Counted from the stretch's first letter, positions 43,133 through 52,790 are shown. The stretch is DNA of 64,000 nucleotides from Planktosalinus sp963975935 (GCA_963975935.1 CAXBIQ010000002.1:1-64000); one strand, 5' to 3'. Numbers and translations are program-made. The notes: generated by a model not told the origin, from the letters alone.

Positions 43133-43669
43133 TTAAACAGTTAAGTCGTTTTCATTTTGAATTTCAAGTCCTTTTTTGAAAATAGTTGCAATAACATATA
43201 CTACAGCTGCCATCAAAATGAAAGCTTCACTATCCACCCAGAATTGATTTAGTTGGTTGATTTCGTATCCATGATGTTGTAAATTTTTAGCTGTTTGTCG
43301 TGCTAAATAACTCAAAAGTCCTATGGATAACGTGAAGTAGCTGATTTGTGTAATTTGTTTTGAAACAAAACTGTTGAATGGTTTTGATAAATCAAGTTTG
43401 CTTAATAGTCTGATGAGAATATAAAATAAGTATGCTTTCAAAACCGAGATGACTAATATAAAAGAGAACATACTGAAAAAAGCCCATTTACTATGATTAT
43501 ACATTTCAGTTAAGTCCAACTTTTGATATAAATTTGAAATGAATTCAGGGTTGTAGAGACTGAATATAAAATTGACAATTAAGCCTCCGGCTTCAATGCA
43601 CAAGCCAATGAAGATGACCCAAGCCACAATGGTCAGGACTTTAAATATTAGATTGCTTTTATTTGACAT
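43133..43669 (-). CDS. DUF2975 membrane protein
   Basis: This 178-residue protein has four TM helices (about 10-32, 58-82, 100-125, 145-165) and the DUF2975 block KLDLSKPFNSFVSKQITQISYFTLSIGLLS. The C-terminal KGLEIQNENDLTV is the usual tail, EIQxENDLTV, found in these proteins next to a YozG-like HTH gene. Function unknown. Confidence 0.9.
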   Translation of the reverse strand: MSNKSNLIFKVLTIVAWVIFIGLCIEAGGLIVNFIFSLYNPEFISNLYQKLDLTEMYNHSKWAFFSMFSFILVISVLKAYLFYILIRLLSKLDLSKPFNSFVSKQITQISYFTLSIGLLSYLARQTAKNLQHHGYEINQLNQFWVDSEAFILMAAVVYVIATIFKKGLEIQNENDLTV

Positions 43670-43883
43670 GGTAGTTAAAATTTAAATTGATGTCACAAAC
43701 ATAATAAATATTTATTGATAAACAATAAATATTAATCTTTTTTCGAATAATAATTTAGAATATATAAAAATACGCCAGATTAAATAAAGAAGTAGTTGGG
43801 CTTATATAGGCTTTTCTTCATATTGGCATTAACAGTCTGTATTCTTTTCGTTTCAAAGGCATTACACAACACTATTAGTGCTT

Positions 43884-44984
43884 TTAATGACTTGCAATCT
43901 CATTGTACTTAATATCCATAATTTCTAATTTCAACCAGGTCCAGTCCTCATTTTCAAGTTCCCAGGTGGCGGTCATTTTTGAAGGTACTTTTATACCTTC
44001 AAATATTTTATATTCTTCCACCACCAAAACCCAGTTGTATTTTTTTGCATCTGGCTCGTTACCATTATACCGCAAAGCAGAAAACCTGATAAAATTTCCT
44101 TCTGTATTAAAATAAAAGGTTCCGCTTCCCTTTGTTCCTTTGTAGTCCATAGTTGCTGTTGCAGAAGTCTCATTTATTTCCTGCCAGGTAATGTATGGGC
44201 TTAAAGCCAAGGAGGGAAACCAAACCATTTCGCCAAGGTAACGCTGTAGAGTTCCTTCGTTAAGTTTCTCACCTTTCTCGTCCACCACATTTATCAGGGA
44301 ATTCAGTTTGATTAGCATTTCTCCCTTACCGTCTACAAATTTATCCCTGCCCCGAAAGTATACAAAAGGGTTCATTTTGACATCGACAGTCCAGATAAAA
44401 GCAGGCACATCGATAGTAGTATATTGAATAGCTGAGGCTTTATACCATTTCTCTTGTTTGGGTTTTAATTTCATTTCGGCATGCTGCAGCACCTTGCCGG
44501 AATGCATGTAAGGTTTTCCTATAAGCCCGGAATGACTTAGCCATTTTTTTACGGGTTGGGGTAATTCCTTGATGTCCTCTTCGGAAACTACCCTTTCTTT
44601 GGAAAGGTTGTTTTGACTAAGTATATAACTTGTTTCAACTTTGGTAAACTCATTAAAATGATAATTTCCGTAGGAAAAAATGGAAACCAAAAGAATAATA
44701 ATATTAGGGATTGTACCGAATTTGGCATCTTTCCAAAAGATAATTATTAAAATTTGTGAAACTACCACAGCTATAAAACCAATAGCCCAGGAATACCTGC
44801 TGTTTGCAAGCTGTAGTATGCCATAAGTCAGCATAAGTATTGTGGCTGTAAGCCATACGAATCCCATGGTTTTGGATATGGGGAGTGTGAGCTCTTTTAC
44901 TTCCTTAAACCCAAACCCTTTTAAAAAACCCAGAATATGGATGAGTGCGTGAATGAAAATTAGGATTAAAAAGGCTATTTTCAT
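43884..44984 (-). CDS. DUF6544-like membrane/exported protein
   Basis: This 366-residue protein has four N-terminal hydrophobic segments (residues 1-115; LILIFIHALIHILGFL at the start) and a soluble C-terminal domain (about 140-366) with GLIGKPYMHSGKVLQ, WYKASAIQYTTIDVPAFIW, GKGEMLIKLNSLINVVD and EMVWFPSLAL. The latter matches my memory of DUF6544/DUF6920. It resembles LolA/outer-membrane carrier-like beta folds but this is uncertain. It stands alone after a 15-bp gap behind an outer-membrane protein gene. Confidence 0.8.
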   Translation of the reverse strand: MKIAFLILIFIHALIHILGFLKGFGFKEVKELTLPISKTMGFVWLTATILMLTYGILQLANSRYSWAIGFIAVVVSQILIIIFWKDAKFGTIPNIIILLVSIFSYGNYHFNEFTKVETSYILSQNNLSKERVVSEEDIKELPQPVKKWLSHSGLIGKPYMHSGKVLQHAEMKLKPKQEKWYKASAIQYTTIDVPAFIWTVDVKMNPFVYFRGRDKFVDGKGEMLIKLNSLINVVDEKGEKLNEGTLQRYLGEMVWFPSLALSPYITWQEINETSATATMDYKGTKGSGTFYFNTEGNFIRFSALRYNGNEPDAKKYNWVLVVEEYKIFEGIKVPSKMTATWELENEDWTWLKLEIMDIKYNEIASH

Positions 44985-44999
44985 GTTAGATTATTAAAT

Positions 45000-45602
45000 T
45001 CAAAAAGTAAGTGCTACTCCCATTCCTATGGAAATATAGTTTAAGTCCACAGAAGTTGTAACGGTTTCTATTTTAAGATCTCTGCTTAAGGACCTGTATC
45101 GCACACTTGGCATCAATCTCCAATTCTCACCAAAGGGTATTGCCAATCCACCTTCCACCTGCCACCCAAAGCCGTGACCTGAATCAGAAATAACGTCATT
45201 ACCTTGTTCAACCTCTATATGATTTGCTAACCCACCGGCTCGGGCCAATAAATTTATTTTTGAATCCCCTAAGGGGTGAATGAATTGCAATCCAAAAGTG
45301 TAGCCCGTTTCCTCAAAGTCTAATTCAGGGTTATCAAATTCTTGATCTGATCCAAATTTGTTCCAACTCCACCCCGCATAGACTGAAAGATGGGGCATAA
45401 ACCTGTAGGCGAAAGTGCCCTCAACACCAAAGCCCGTGTTGAGATTGACATCGCCTAATTCATTGGTGGGGAAGTTTACCCCTGGTCGAACTTCAAAACT
45501 CCAGCGATCCTGAGCAAATGTGTTTTGCGATAAACACATAATAAGAATAGCCACAAGCAATGTAGTAATTGGCTTATTATTAAAATTTAGTTTTGTTTTC
45601 AT
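45000..45602 (-). CDS. Outer-membrane beta-barrel protein
   Basis: This 200-residue protein has a signal peptide (TTLLVAILIMCLSQNTFAQ) and an eight-strand barrel pattern typical of OmpA/OmpW-like proteins (RWSFEVRPGVNFPTNELGDVNL ... GVEGTFAYRFMPHLSVYAGWSWNKF ... YISIGMGVALTF, ending in Phe). Annotation tools usually call this 'outer membrane beta-barrel protein'. It probably shares a transcript with the DUF6544-like gene, 15 bp downstream. Confidence 0.85.
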   Translation of the reverse strand: MKTKLNFNNKPITTLLVAILIMCLSQNTFAQDRWSFEVRPGVNFPTNELGDVNLNTGFGVEGTFAYRFMPHLSVYAGWSWNKFGSDQEFDNPELDFEETGYTFGLQFIHPLGDSKINLLARAGGLANHIEVEQGNDVISDSGHGFGWQVEGGLAIPFGENWRLMPSVRYRSLSRDLKIETVTTSVDLNYISIGMGVALTF

Positions 45603-45909
45603 TTTGATCTATTTAAGATTAAACGATGGATTATTGCTGATTGTTAAGATTAAAGTTAATAATGATGTTTATCTAAAAAAATGATAATTATCATATATAA
45701 GTAGTAGAAGTAACAAAACATTTAACACCCCACTTTATCAAAGGAATAATAAACTGTTCTTATGATTTTCTTATTACGTTGGAATTTCGAATATTTCGAA
45801 AAAATCATAATTTTCCCAATACATCACTTGTAACTTCTTTACAAAAAACATTAATTGAGAAGACCTTTGATCTTTCTGATTGCTGGTGATTCTTTGTATA
45901 AGTCAGCTA
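45603..45909. other. 307-bp intergenic region
   Basis: AT-rich gap with no gene. It contains a perfect 14-bp palindrome ATGATAATTATCAT (45681-45694), about 80 bp before the beta-barrel gene, and a CGAATATTTCG near-palindrome (about 45788-45798). A TAACTTTA near-match to the -7 consensus lies on the minus strand near 45655. No stable terminator is seen. Confidence 0.6.
45681..45694. promoter_or_regulatory. Palindromic possible operator
   Basis: ATGATAATTATCAT is a perfect palindrome with partial likeness to Fur-type sites (TGATAATnATTATCA). It lies upstream of an outer-membrane protein gene. AT-rich DNA gives such palindromes by chance, so this is weak. Confidence 0.3.
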
Positions 45910-46656
45910 TTAAAAAGCATAAAGCAAGCCGGTAATATACAGGATAAGATACATTACCCCTGCACCATGTATTAGATCTGGATTCAATTCAAATCTCTTT
46001 ATGAGCCACCGGGCCAATGGTAAAACCTGAATTGCATGTAAACCAATGGCATGAGATATTTTTAAATCCTTCATGTTCAACTTCCACCCTGTGACCGGCA
46101 TTTTTGAAGAAGACATCAGCATTTCAGTTGGCCAGCCGTATCTGATAATCAAATAACCGGAAAAATTTCCCAAAAGAAAAAGTGTCATTCCCCAAATAAT
46201 TGAAGACCGGTAATCTTCCCCGCCTTTTTGCCAAAAAACAAATAGGAGGAACCATATTCCCAGGATGAAGGCGTTAAAACCAATAAAAGCACCCATAAAA
46301 GAGAATATTGTCGCATCAAAAACGGTTTGGACATTGAAGTGGGATGCAACACCGCGAGCCGCTTGAAAAGTGATCAGGCTCATTTCGATAATCATACATA
46401 TGGCAATAATATGATTCAGGAAATTAAAAATATTTTTTCTTTTCTCTACAAAACCAGAAAACCAGGCATAGGTCCAGGTGAACAACCAAATAGAAAATGC
46501 AAAACGAAGCGGTTTAAGCCACACATTTTCAGCATTGACTTCCCTGGAATCAATGCCCAGGAGTATCAAAAAGCAGAAAATCAGTGCAAGGTGGATGGTA
46601 CCTGTATAAAACAAAATTCTGCTACCTTGGCGGATGCGAGTTAACAGTGTTTTCAT
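45910..46656 (-). CDS. Polytopic membrane protein, unknown family
   Basis: This 248-residue protein has about seven TM helices (for example ILFYTGTIHLALIFCFLILLG, FAFSIWLFTWTYAWFSGF and FIGFNAFILGIWFLLFVFW). No transport or catalytic signature is seen. It starts inside the stop of the DUF2141 gene (ATGA), suggesting coupled translation. Function unknown. Confidence 0.75.
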   Translation of the reverse strand: MKTLLTRIRQGSRILFYTGTIHLALIFCFLILLGIDSREVNAENVWLKPLRFAFSIWLFTWTYAWFSGFVEKRKNIFNFLNHIIAICMIIEMSLITFQAARGVASHFNVQTVFDATIFSFMGAFIGFNAFILGIWFLLFVFWQKGGEDYRSSIIWGMTLFLLGNFSGYLIIRYGWPTEMLMSSSKMPVTGWKLNMKDLKISHAIGLHAIQVLPLARWLIKRFELNPDLIHGAGVMYLILYITGLLYAF

Positions 46657-47081
46657 AGCTTAATCGTGATTGAAGTTTTTCCTGCAATTTCAAAAGCAGC
46701 CTTATGGAAGGAGGGAGGACCAAAAAAGGTAGAAGGATTGTTTGAAAAACCATAGGGTTCAGTAGGAATCCCCATCCAGTTTCTGTCAAGCTTACCATTA
46801 TTATTAATGTCCTGGTAGACAGCAATGGCATATTTCACTTTATTAAAGTCGTTTTCAAAACGCACTGAAATGGTATGACCATCTGTTGGCGCCGGCTTAA
46901 CCTTGCATTCACCGGCCTTATTGAAAAAGTGTTCTTCTTTGTCAAAGAGACAAACGCGAATTACACCTTTGTCGGGTTCAATTCCAGTGACCCGAACTTC
47001 AAGCTGCTGGCTTTGCATTTCTATAACGATGCCCGGATAAGCTGTTATAATCAGAAAAAAAAATATCCTCAGTGTTGCCAT
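46653..47081 (-). CDS. DUF2141 domain exported protein
   Basis: This 142-residue protein has a signal-like N-terminus (LRIFFFLIITAYPGIVI) and the DUF2141 domain: GVIRVCLFDKEEHFFN, YAIAVYQDINNNGKLDRNWMGIPTEPYGFSNN. The DxNxNGKLDxNxxGxPxEPxGFSN block is the family hallmark, and the Asp/Asn-rich loop could bind calcium. Probably periplasmic. It lies downstream of and on the same strand as the AraC-type regulator, which might control it. Confidence 0.88.
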   Translation of the reverse strand: MATLRIFFFLIITAYPGIVIEMQSQQLEVRVTGIEPDKGVIRVCLFDKEEHFFNKAGECKVKPAPTDGHTISVRFENDFNKVKYAIAVYQDINNNGKLDRNWMGIPTEPYGFSNNPSTFFGPPSFHKAAFEIAGKTSITIKL

Positions 47082-47148
47082 ACCTCATGTGTTATTTTAC
47101 TAAGAGGCAAACATATGGTTGATTATAATACTAATCGACCGATGAAAT

Positions 47149-48284
47149 TTAAACGGACGTATTGTTCAGGGATTTTTTATAGGCCGAAGGTGTCATACCT
47201 GTTTCCTTTTTAAAAAAGAATTGAAAGTGGATTTGGAGCGAAAACCACAGTCAAAGGCCACCCCCAAAAGTGACATCTGCTCATCAGCACCCTGAGTAAG
47301 CCGGTTTTTAAACTCTCTTACCCTGTAGGTATTGATAAGGTCATAAAAATTCTTTTCCAGTCCTTTGTTGATGGCTAAGGAAAGTTTCCCGGAAGGTATA
47401 TTCAAAGCATTGGACAAAGCCGTGAGTGAAAAATCAGGGTCAAGGTAACATTTATCTTTTTCCAAAACCTCAACGATTTGTCCGGCAATGATTTCAATTT
47501 CAGTAGGGGAAAGTGTGTTTGAAGGATTTGTTTTCTCTATCAAAATTGATGGTTTCAAATGCTGGAAGGCTGATGTCTTCCTGATAGCCCAATAGCTCAC
47601 ATAAATAATATACACGCTTAAGAAAACACTTATTATTTGAAAAGTGAATCTGGTGTCAATTTGGTTTGTAGAAACAGAAAACTCAATCAGCAGATAGGTA
47701 AATACAAAAAACAGTATTGCTGCTGTAACCCAATATTCCAGCCAATTGAGAACATTTCTGATTTCCCCTGACTGTGTTTGATTCAGAAGTCGTTTTTGCT
47801 TTCTTATGGTCACAAATGCCATCACAGTGTATATTCCTGAGACCAACGCCAGATAAATACCATAGAAGTTTAATATAGGATAGGTGTCTTTAAACCTTAT
47901 AAAACCGTATCTGAAACTGATGCTATCTTGAAAAAAAAGGGATATTGACCCGATAACAAGGAAATAAAGTATAAAGGGTAAAAAATGCAAGGTTAGTTTA
48001 AGGCTTAGTTCGGGAAAAAATAGCCTGCTGCAAAAAATGTACAGCAATGGCGCATGGATAAGTACCAACCCGGTTCCAATGATATGTATAATTGAAGGGG
48101 AATCGGACAATAGCTCCATTCCGGGGCTGACACATAAAAAATATGCCATATTCAGCACCAATGCTGCGATCCATGCAACTAATATAGCTTTCGGTTTGCT
48201 CAGCCTTTTGTTTTTAATTATCAAGAGCACAGTAAATAGCCCGATGGCTATTCCTGATATCGCTATGAATGTAATGGCTAACAA
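47149..48284 (-). pseudogene. AraC-family regulator with 7-TM sensor; C-terminus in the -1 frame
   Basis: The protein has six or seven N-terminal TM helices (about residues 1-230) and a C-terminal AraC HTH domain (LTALSNALNIPSGKLSLAINKGLEKNFYDLINTYRV ... GVAFDCGFRSKSTFNSF). Frame 0 stops at 47193 after ...SFLKRKQV, just short of the family end. After TTT TTA (heptamer T TTT TTA at 47217-47211) the -1 frame continues KKETGMTPSAYKKSLNNTSV to a stop at 47149-47151, exactly the conserved tail. It may be a mutation, a sequencing or homopolymer error, or programmed slippage. Membrane AraC regulators of this type are common in Flavobacteria. Confidence 0.8.
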
Positions 48285-48346
48285 TCAGTATTCATTTAAA
48301 TTAGTCAAACAGATTTTTCAAAATACAACATTCCATTGATACTGCT

Positions 48347-48766
48347 TCAGATACCCAATAGAGGAATATGTTTTATCTTATGATATGTTAAAGCTAAAGA
48401 AATACAGTGTTTTAATTCCTTTTCCGGAATCGTATCTTTCAGTTGAAAAACGATTGCTCTGTTTCCTTCAAAGTTGAAGGTATCGCTGTAGCGTTTTTTG
48501 AATGTCTCCACTAATTTTGAGGTGCATTTGAAATAGAGCGCAAACTGTTCAGGGTTTCTCTCTTTCCAGTCCATTCTTATTGTACTTCCGTGTTTTGTTA
48601 AATAACTTGGTTCTCCCCACTTCAGTGTTTCCTCAAGTTTATCAAGTTCGTCAATTTCTGAAGCTGTGTCTAAAACCAATTTTCTTAAATGCAATAATTG
48701 AGGTTTAACAGTTTTTGGATAGTTTGCAAAAACCTCTTTCACTCTTGGGTCGCTGGTCAATTCCAT
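48347..48766 (-). CDS. DUF1801 domain protein
   Basis: This 139-residue soluble protein has the DUF1801/YdhG-like blocks LHLRKLVLDTASEIDELDKLEETLKWGEPSYLTKHGSTIRMDWKE and FALYFKCTSKLVETFKKRYSDTFNFEGNRAIVFQLKDTIPEKELKHCI. The fold is small alpha+beta and its function is unknown; some members are annotated as heavy-metal or iron-uptake related without proof. It is a single gene. Confidence 0.88.
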   Translation of the reverse strand: MELTSDPRVKEVFANYPKTVKPQLLHLRKLVLDTASEIDELDKLEETLKWGEPSYLTKHGSTIRMDWKERNPEQFALYFKCTSKLVETFKKRYSDTFNFEGNRAIVFQLKDTIPEKELKHCISLALTYHKIKHIPLLGI

Positions 48767-49125
48767 GTTAGTTTTTGTTTATGGGTACTGCCGGCACTTT
48801 TCATATATAATTTTTGGCGTCCATTAGCCGGTTTTGTTAAAGTTTTAGAAGGTCATTTCTGGCAGATGAGAACAATACACCCCAGAAATAAAATCGCAGG
48901 GATAATACTTTGAAATTTTGGATTTTAAATTCTTTTATTATAACGGTTGAACCTGCCGAATAAAGATACATAAAAATTAAAATACCGGAGAATAGTGAAT
49001 ATCCCAATGTTGAGAGCAACATAAAATTTCTCTATGACCGAAGATTAATTGCTTACCTTAAAACAGCTTAAAAAAGATGGGTTTTTTGACATAAATATGA
49101 AAGGACAATATTTCTTTCTTTTTCC
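48767..49125. other. 359-bp intergenic region
   Basis: Gap between the DUF1801 and lipid A deacylase genes. A minus-strand 61-codon frame at 48837-49022 would encode a short hydrophobic peptide, but has no family, no clear promoter and odd composition, so I do not call it. I see no repeat, RNA or strong terminator. Confidence 0.6.
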
Positions 49126-50346
49126 CTATTCATACCGCTTCTGAAAAGTATAGATCAACCTGAAGTCTACAAACTCTGCTATATGCCGGTGAGCCAGTAA
49201 ATTAAAACCTGCGCTGAGGTGGCGGTTTATGCGATATTGTAAACCCCAACGGTGAAAGATGCGGTCGTAGTAAGGCGTTTGGTCAAATACATACACGCCC
49301 AGGCGCTGGTTGAACTGAAACCGGCCCAGTAAAAACTCGTGCCCTAGCAGAACCCCAGCTTTCACAGGGCTGTCATTAAGGCCATCACTGCGAAGTCTGT
49401 CTTTGAGTTCCTCATCGTGGTATGCTTCGGCTCCCACAGTGATCATGCTCAGGTTCCCCACCTGCCTTCCGGCCTGCACCGCAAGACCAATCATCGGGTA
49501 CCTTTCGCGATCACCGGATTCGCTGTAACCACGCAGCACAGTGCCCAGCAAAGTGACATCATACCGGGTTGAATAATCTCTCCAGTATTTTTCAGAGGTT
49601 CGTGTGCCGGTATACCAGGGGCGGGAGGCAGGCTGGTAACTTACCGCAATGCCCGCAGTGGGCCAGTTGATGCCTTTGTTGGGTTCGCGCGTGCCCCCAT
49701 TGGAAATGTGCTGATAGCTTAAAGTGGGATTCAGCCACCACTGTTCAGACAGTTGTACCCAGGCACCGACACCCACCAGCAAATATACACTCACGTGGGT
49801 ACTGTATGACTGGTTTCCGGGGTTGCTTATGCTGTCGTAAGGGTTGCTGAGATATGAAAGTCCTGCTGCGCCTTTAAAAGAGAATAGCACGCGATTGCCA
49901 AGCCGGTAAGTGGGTTCCAGAAAATAAGCTGCGGTGCCACTCTTGCCCAATAATTTCACATCGTAATCATAGTATGCCAGCAACAGGCCCTGACGGGGGT
50001 AACAACGGCAGAGATCAAAGATGGCAGCATCGTTGCGCTGCCAGCTAAATATGGCTTCAATGCCGGTTGGCCTTGCCCCTTTGGTGTTTTGAACATCTTC
50101 AGAATGCGCGAAAATAAAGCCATGCTGTACGCCCAGACCCATCGAGAAAAGCGGTTTTTGTTTAGTTGTACTTACTGTTGCTGCTGTAGAATCTGTCTGG
50201 GCAATTACAGGGGGTGTAGCGCATGCAACAGAAAGAACGACCCAAAGCCATAGCTGTACCGTTACCTGCCTTGCAAAGTAGCGATTGCATTTGCGGAAAT
50301 TTAAGCATCTGCGGCTTAGAAAAAAATGGTTACATATCTTCAACAA
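49126..50346 (-). CDS. Acyloxyacyl hydrolase / PagL-like lipid A deacylase
   Basis: This 406-residue outer-membrane protein has an unusually long basic N-terminus, then a hydrophobic export segment (VQLWLWVVLSVACATPPVIAQ). The C-terminal half is a beta-barrel with the PagL-type motif YQHISNGGTREPNKGIN (H, S, N of the H-x-S-N-xG-xxxPNxG site; about residues 213-229). PagL removes a 3-O acyl chain from lipid A. It is longer than classical PagL (about 170 residues) but Bacteroidetes forms are longer too. It overlaps the upstream PLP gene by 17 bp, and no alternative start is good. Confidence 0.8.
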   Translation of the reverse strand: MLKICNHFFLSRRCLNFRKCNRYFARQVTVQLWLWVVLSVACATPPVIAQTDSTAATVSTTKQKPLFSMGLGVQHGFIFAHSEDVQNTKGARPTGIEAIFSWQRNDAAIFDLCRCYPRQGLLLAYYDYDVKLLGKSGTAAYFLEPTYRLGNRVLFSFKGAAGLSYLSNPYDSISNPGNQSYSTHVSVYLLVGVGAWVQLSEQWWLNPTLSYQHISNGGTREPNKGINWPTAGIAVSYQPASRPWYTGTRTSEKYWRDYSTRYDVTLLGTVLRGYSESGDRERYPMIGLAVQAGRQVGNLSMITVGAEAYHDEELKDRLRSDGLNDSPVKAGVLLGHEFLLGRFQFNQRLGVYVFDQTPYYDRIFHRWGLQYRINRHLSAGFNLLAHRHIAEFVDFRLIYTFQKRYE

Positions 50347-52174
50347 AATCTAAAAATACTTTTTTATGATGCTCAAGGTCCATATCAGGTGAAAGGGATA
50401 CACGCGCAATATAATCTTTGTCAACTTCTTTGGTCGTCCCCTGAGTAGAGGTTGCAGGTATCGTCCAGTAACATCCTTTTAACTGCCCATAACTCACACA
50501 GTACTTACTCTCGTTAGGGATTTCAGTGATCATCATATCAATCAGTTTAAGGTTTAATGCTCTTTTATAAGCTTCCCTTTCTTCCGGAGTGCTGCCTTTT
50601 GTGGGTAGGTCTAGAGAGAATACAGAGGGAGTAAACCCTTCCTGAGCCAGTTCTTCTGAAACAAAATTGATTTTTGCCTCCGGTAAGGTCTCTTTGATGA
50701 AGTTTACAAATGCACGGGTGTTCTTATAAGCATCTTTGATCCTTTGGTTCATGGAAGGCAATTGTGCTGCCAATATGTTAACCTGAAGGTCAGTAGCCTC
50801 GTTATCGCACAGGATGAGGTGCTTTTCGATTGTGTCCAGCAAAGCTTTTGCTTTATCATTGGCGACACAATATCCTGCAGTACATTTCCCTCCACTGGGG
50901 AATTTCGAGCCGCTCACATAGGATATGGTCCTGACTCCGGCGAGGATGCCGTCATCTGAAACAAACTGTACATTCGGGCAAAAGGTTTGGTCCAATATAA
51001 AAACCGCATCGACAGCCGTGTCACCGCTTGCTGTTTTGCGTATTTTGCTTAAAACCTCCTTTAGCTTTTTAAGGTTGGGAACTTCTACTCTGGGGTTTGT
51101 GGGGATTTCAGCAATAATGTAGGGCACCGCATCTTCTTTAGCAACCTGCTCTAAAACAATATCAATACTTTGCACCATATCGTGGTCACCATCAACGGGT
51201 AAATCGAATACCTCCACATTGTCAACGCAGGCTGCAACGCGTCGTGCCTGGTCGTTTGTACCCCCATAACAGTTGGGGGGAACGATAAACCTGATGGCCT
51301 TTCCGGGGTGTTTTTCCAGTGCATCGTCAATGAGCCCCATCATAATCGCATATTGCACAGAGAGTCCACTGGAGCCCAGCAGTGCTTTTGTATGGGTGCC
51401 AGTAATCTTTTTAATGGAAGCGATCACACTTGCATTATCAGTTGTAATAGTGCTTTTCTTTGTATCAGAAGAAGGCTTTCCTGTCAGTTGTTGCAAGACA
51501 GTCAAACAATCAGCGGGTGTCATCGCGATGGTTTCCCTTCTTCGCACGTGCTGTATTTCTGAAATGTAGCCTTCGTTTTGCACACCATTCACAAATAATA
51601 TACTACCCAACTGCGGATGCACGCTGATATAAAAGTCAATATGAGGCAGCATGTTTGCATCACCCATTTCATCTTGTTGTGAAAAGAAAACGGTACTGCC
51701 GTTGAACTCGGGAACACCTTCTGCTTTCTCCACCTGCTTTAACTCAAAATCATACCCATATACACGCTTGATTGTTTCCGCATCAAAAAAGCCCGGTAAG
51801 GCACCGGTATAACAGATGAGGGTGTTCTTGTTATCAAACAGGTTTTTTCTCAAAACCGCCAGCACAGGAGTCGTCCTTGATGAAAAGCTGATTACATTGT
51901 TGGGGCTTACATCATTTAAGTGAGCAAGGGCCCATTCCAGTACTGAAGATAAGGGATGCCCCAGCCGAATATAATCATAAGCCGTGGGTAATGCACTGAG
52001 AGCTGAAGTATCAGCAATCTTGGCTGCATATAACTTCTCAAACGCTTCTAGGAATTCAGTTTTAGCCAATTGTTCATTATAAATATCCAGCCGATGGGTT
52101 GTGAGCCGCAACCAGTCAGTTGGCATATTTTTCAGTACCTTTTCAATATACTTCAGGACGTTTTTCTCTTTCAT
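50330..52174 (-). CDS. Large PLP-dependent transferase (Cys/Met metabolism type)
   Basis: This 614-residue protein has a N-terminal half with no clear domain, then a fold-type I PLP domain related to cystathionine gamma-synthase: LLGSSGLSVQYAIMMGL, IAEIPTNPRVEVPNLKKLKEVL, VDAVFILDQTFCPNVQF and the PLP lysine in SGSKFPSGGKCTAGY. The substrate is not evident; the length exceeds the usual 380-420. It is translationally linked, by a 17-bp overlap, to the lipid A deacylase gene, though no metabolic link is known. Confidence 0.8.
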   Translation of the reverse strand: MKEKNVLKYIEKVLKNMPTDWLRLTTHRLDIYNEQLAKTEFLEAFEKLYAAKIADTSALSALPTAYDYIRLGHPLSSVLEWALAHLNDVSPNNVISFSSRTTPVLAVLRKNLFDNKNTLICYTGALPGFFDAETIKRVYGYDFELKQVEKAEGVPEFNGSTVFFSQQDEMGDANMLPHIDFYISVHPQLGSILFVNGVQNEGYISEIQHVRRRETIAMTPADCLTVLQQLTGKPSSDTKKSTITTDNASVIASIKKITGTHTKALLGSSGLSVQYAIMMGLIDDALEKHPGKAIRFIVPPNCYGGTNDQARRVAACVDNVEVFDLPVDGDHDMVQSIDIVLEQVAKEDAVPYIIAEIPTNPRVEVPNLKKLKEVLSKIRKTASGDTAVDAVFILDQTFCPNVQFVSDDGILAGVRTISYVSGSKFPSGGKCTAGYCVANDKAKALLDTIEKHLILCDNEATDLQVNILAAQLPSMNQRIKDAYKNTRAFVNFIKETLPEAKINFVSEELAQEGFTPSVFSLDLPTKGSTPEEREAYKRALNLKLIDMMITEIPNESKYCVSYGQLKGCYWTIPATSTQGTTKEVDKDYIARVSLSPDMDLEHHKKVFLDFVEDM

Positions 52175-52375
52175 GTTCTTTACTTTTGGATAGACCGTAA
52201 AGATAAATGAATTCGGGTGATTTAATAATTGTAAGAGGGGTTTTGTTGTTATGTAATATGCCGGCTATGGAAGTGGTTCATTCTAGGTGCCACGCGATGC
52301 CCGTCTTAATTTGCCGGGTAAACAATCGCTTGGGAACGTATGGGTTGTTTTTATAGACTGTTGTAAAATATCTTT

Positions 52376-52606
52376 TTATTGTTGACCCTCTTTTTTTATA
52401 AAGGATTTAATGATCACTTCTGCTCTGTTAAAATCAGATTTATTAACATACAAGTCAACATCATTTGAGGGACTCCCGAAACCTGCGAGTCTTGCTGATT
52501 CGACATTGTCTTTGACGAGTGATTGTATTTTTTCTTCATCTAAAAGCTGTAATATTCGATTGATCACTATAGCACTATCCGTTAGAATTCTCAGATGTTC
52601 ACTCAT
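52376..52606 (-). CDS. DUF2007-like small protein
   Basis: This 76-residue protein (TDSAIVINRILQLLDEEKIQSLVKDNVESARLAGFGSPSNDVDLYVNKSDFNRAEVIIKSFI) fits DUF2007, a small ferredoxin-like alpha/beta fold annotated as putative signal-transducing protein. It has no signal peptide. It stands alone between two gaps, with near-consensus promoter sequence TAACATTTG about 35 bp upstream. Confidence 0.8.
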   Translation of the reverse strand: MSEHLRILTDSAIVINRILQLLDEEKIQSLVKDNVESARLAGFGSPSNDVDLYVNKSDFNRAEVIIKSFIKKEGQQ

Positions 52607-52790
52607 ATCTTTTTAGATTTAAATAGTTTCATTTTTCAAATGTTATTGTCTAACATATATACGCTTTCCATTTTAAATGTTTTATACTGGCTCTCGTCCA
52701 TAACCTTTGGCGTACCAGCTTGCAGCAGGTAAGCGAGCACTCCCTTTCTAATACGGTACCGAGCTATCTAGTTAATTGATACATTACAAC

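Noticed and set aside
45681..45694. Strong Fur box
   Set aside because: The palindrome is shorter than a full Fur site and AT-rich gaps give such matches by chance, so it is listed only as a weak operator candidate.
48837..49022. 61-codon minus-strand frame
   Set aside because: Short hydrophobic peptide with no promoter, family or sensible neighbours. Could be a relic, but is not supported as a gene.
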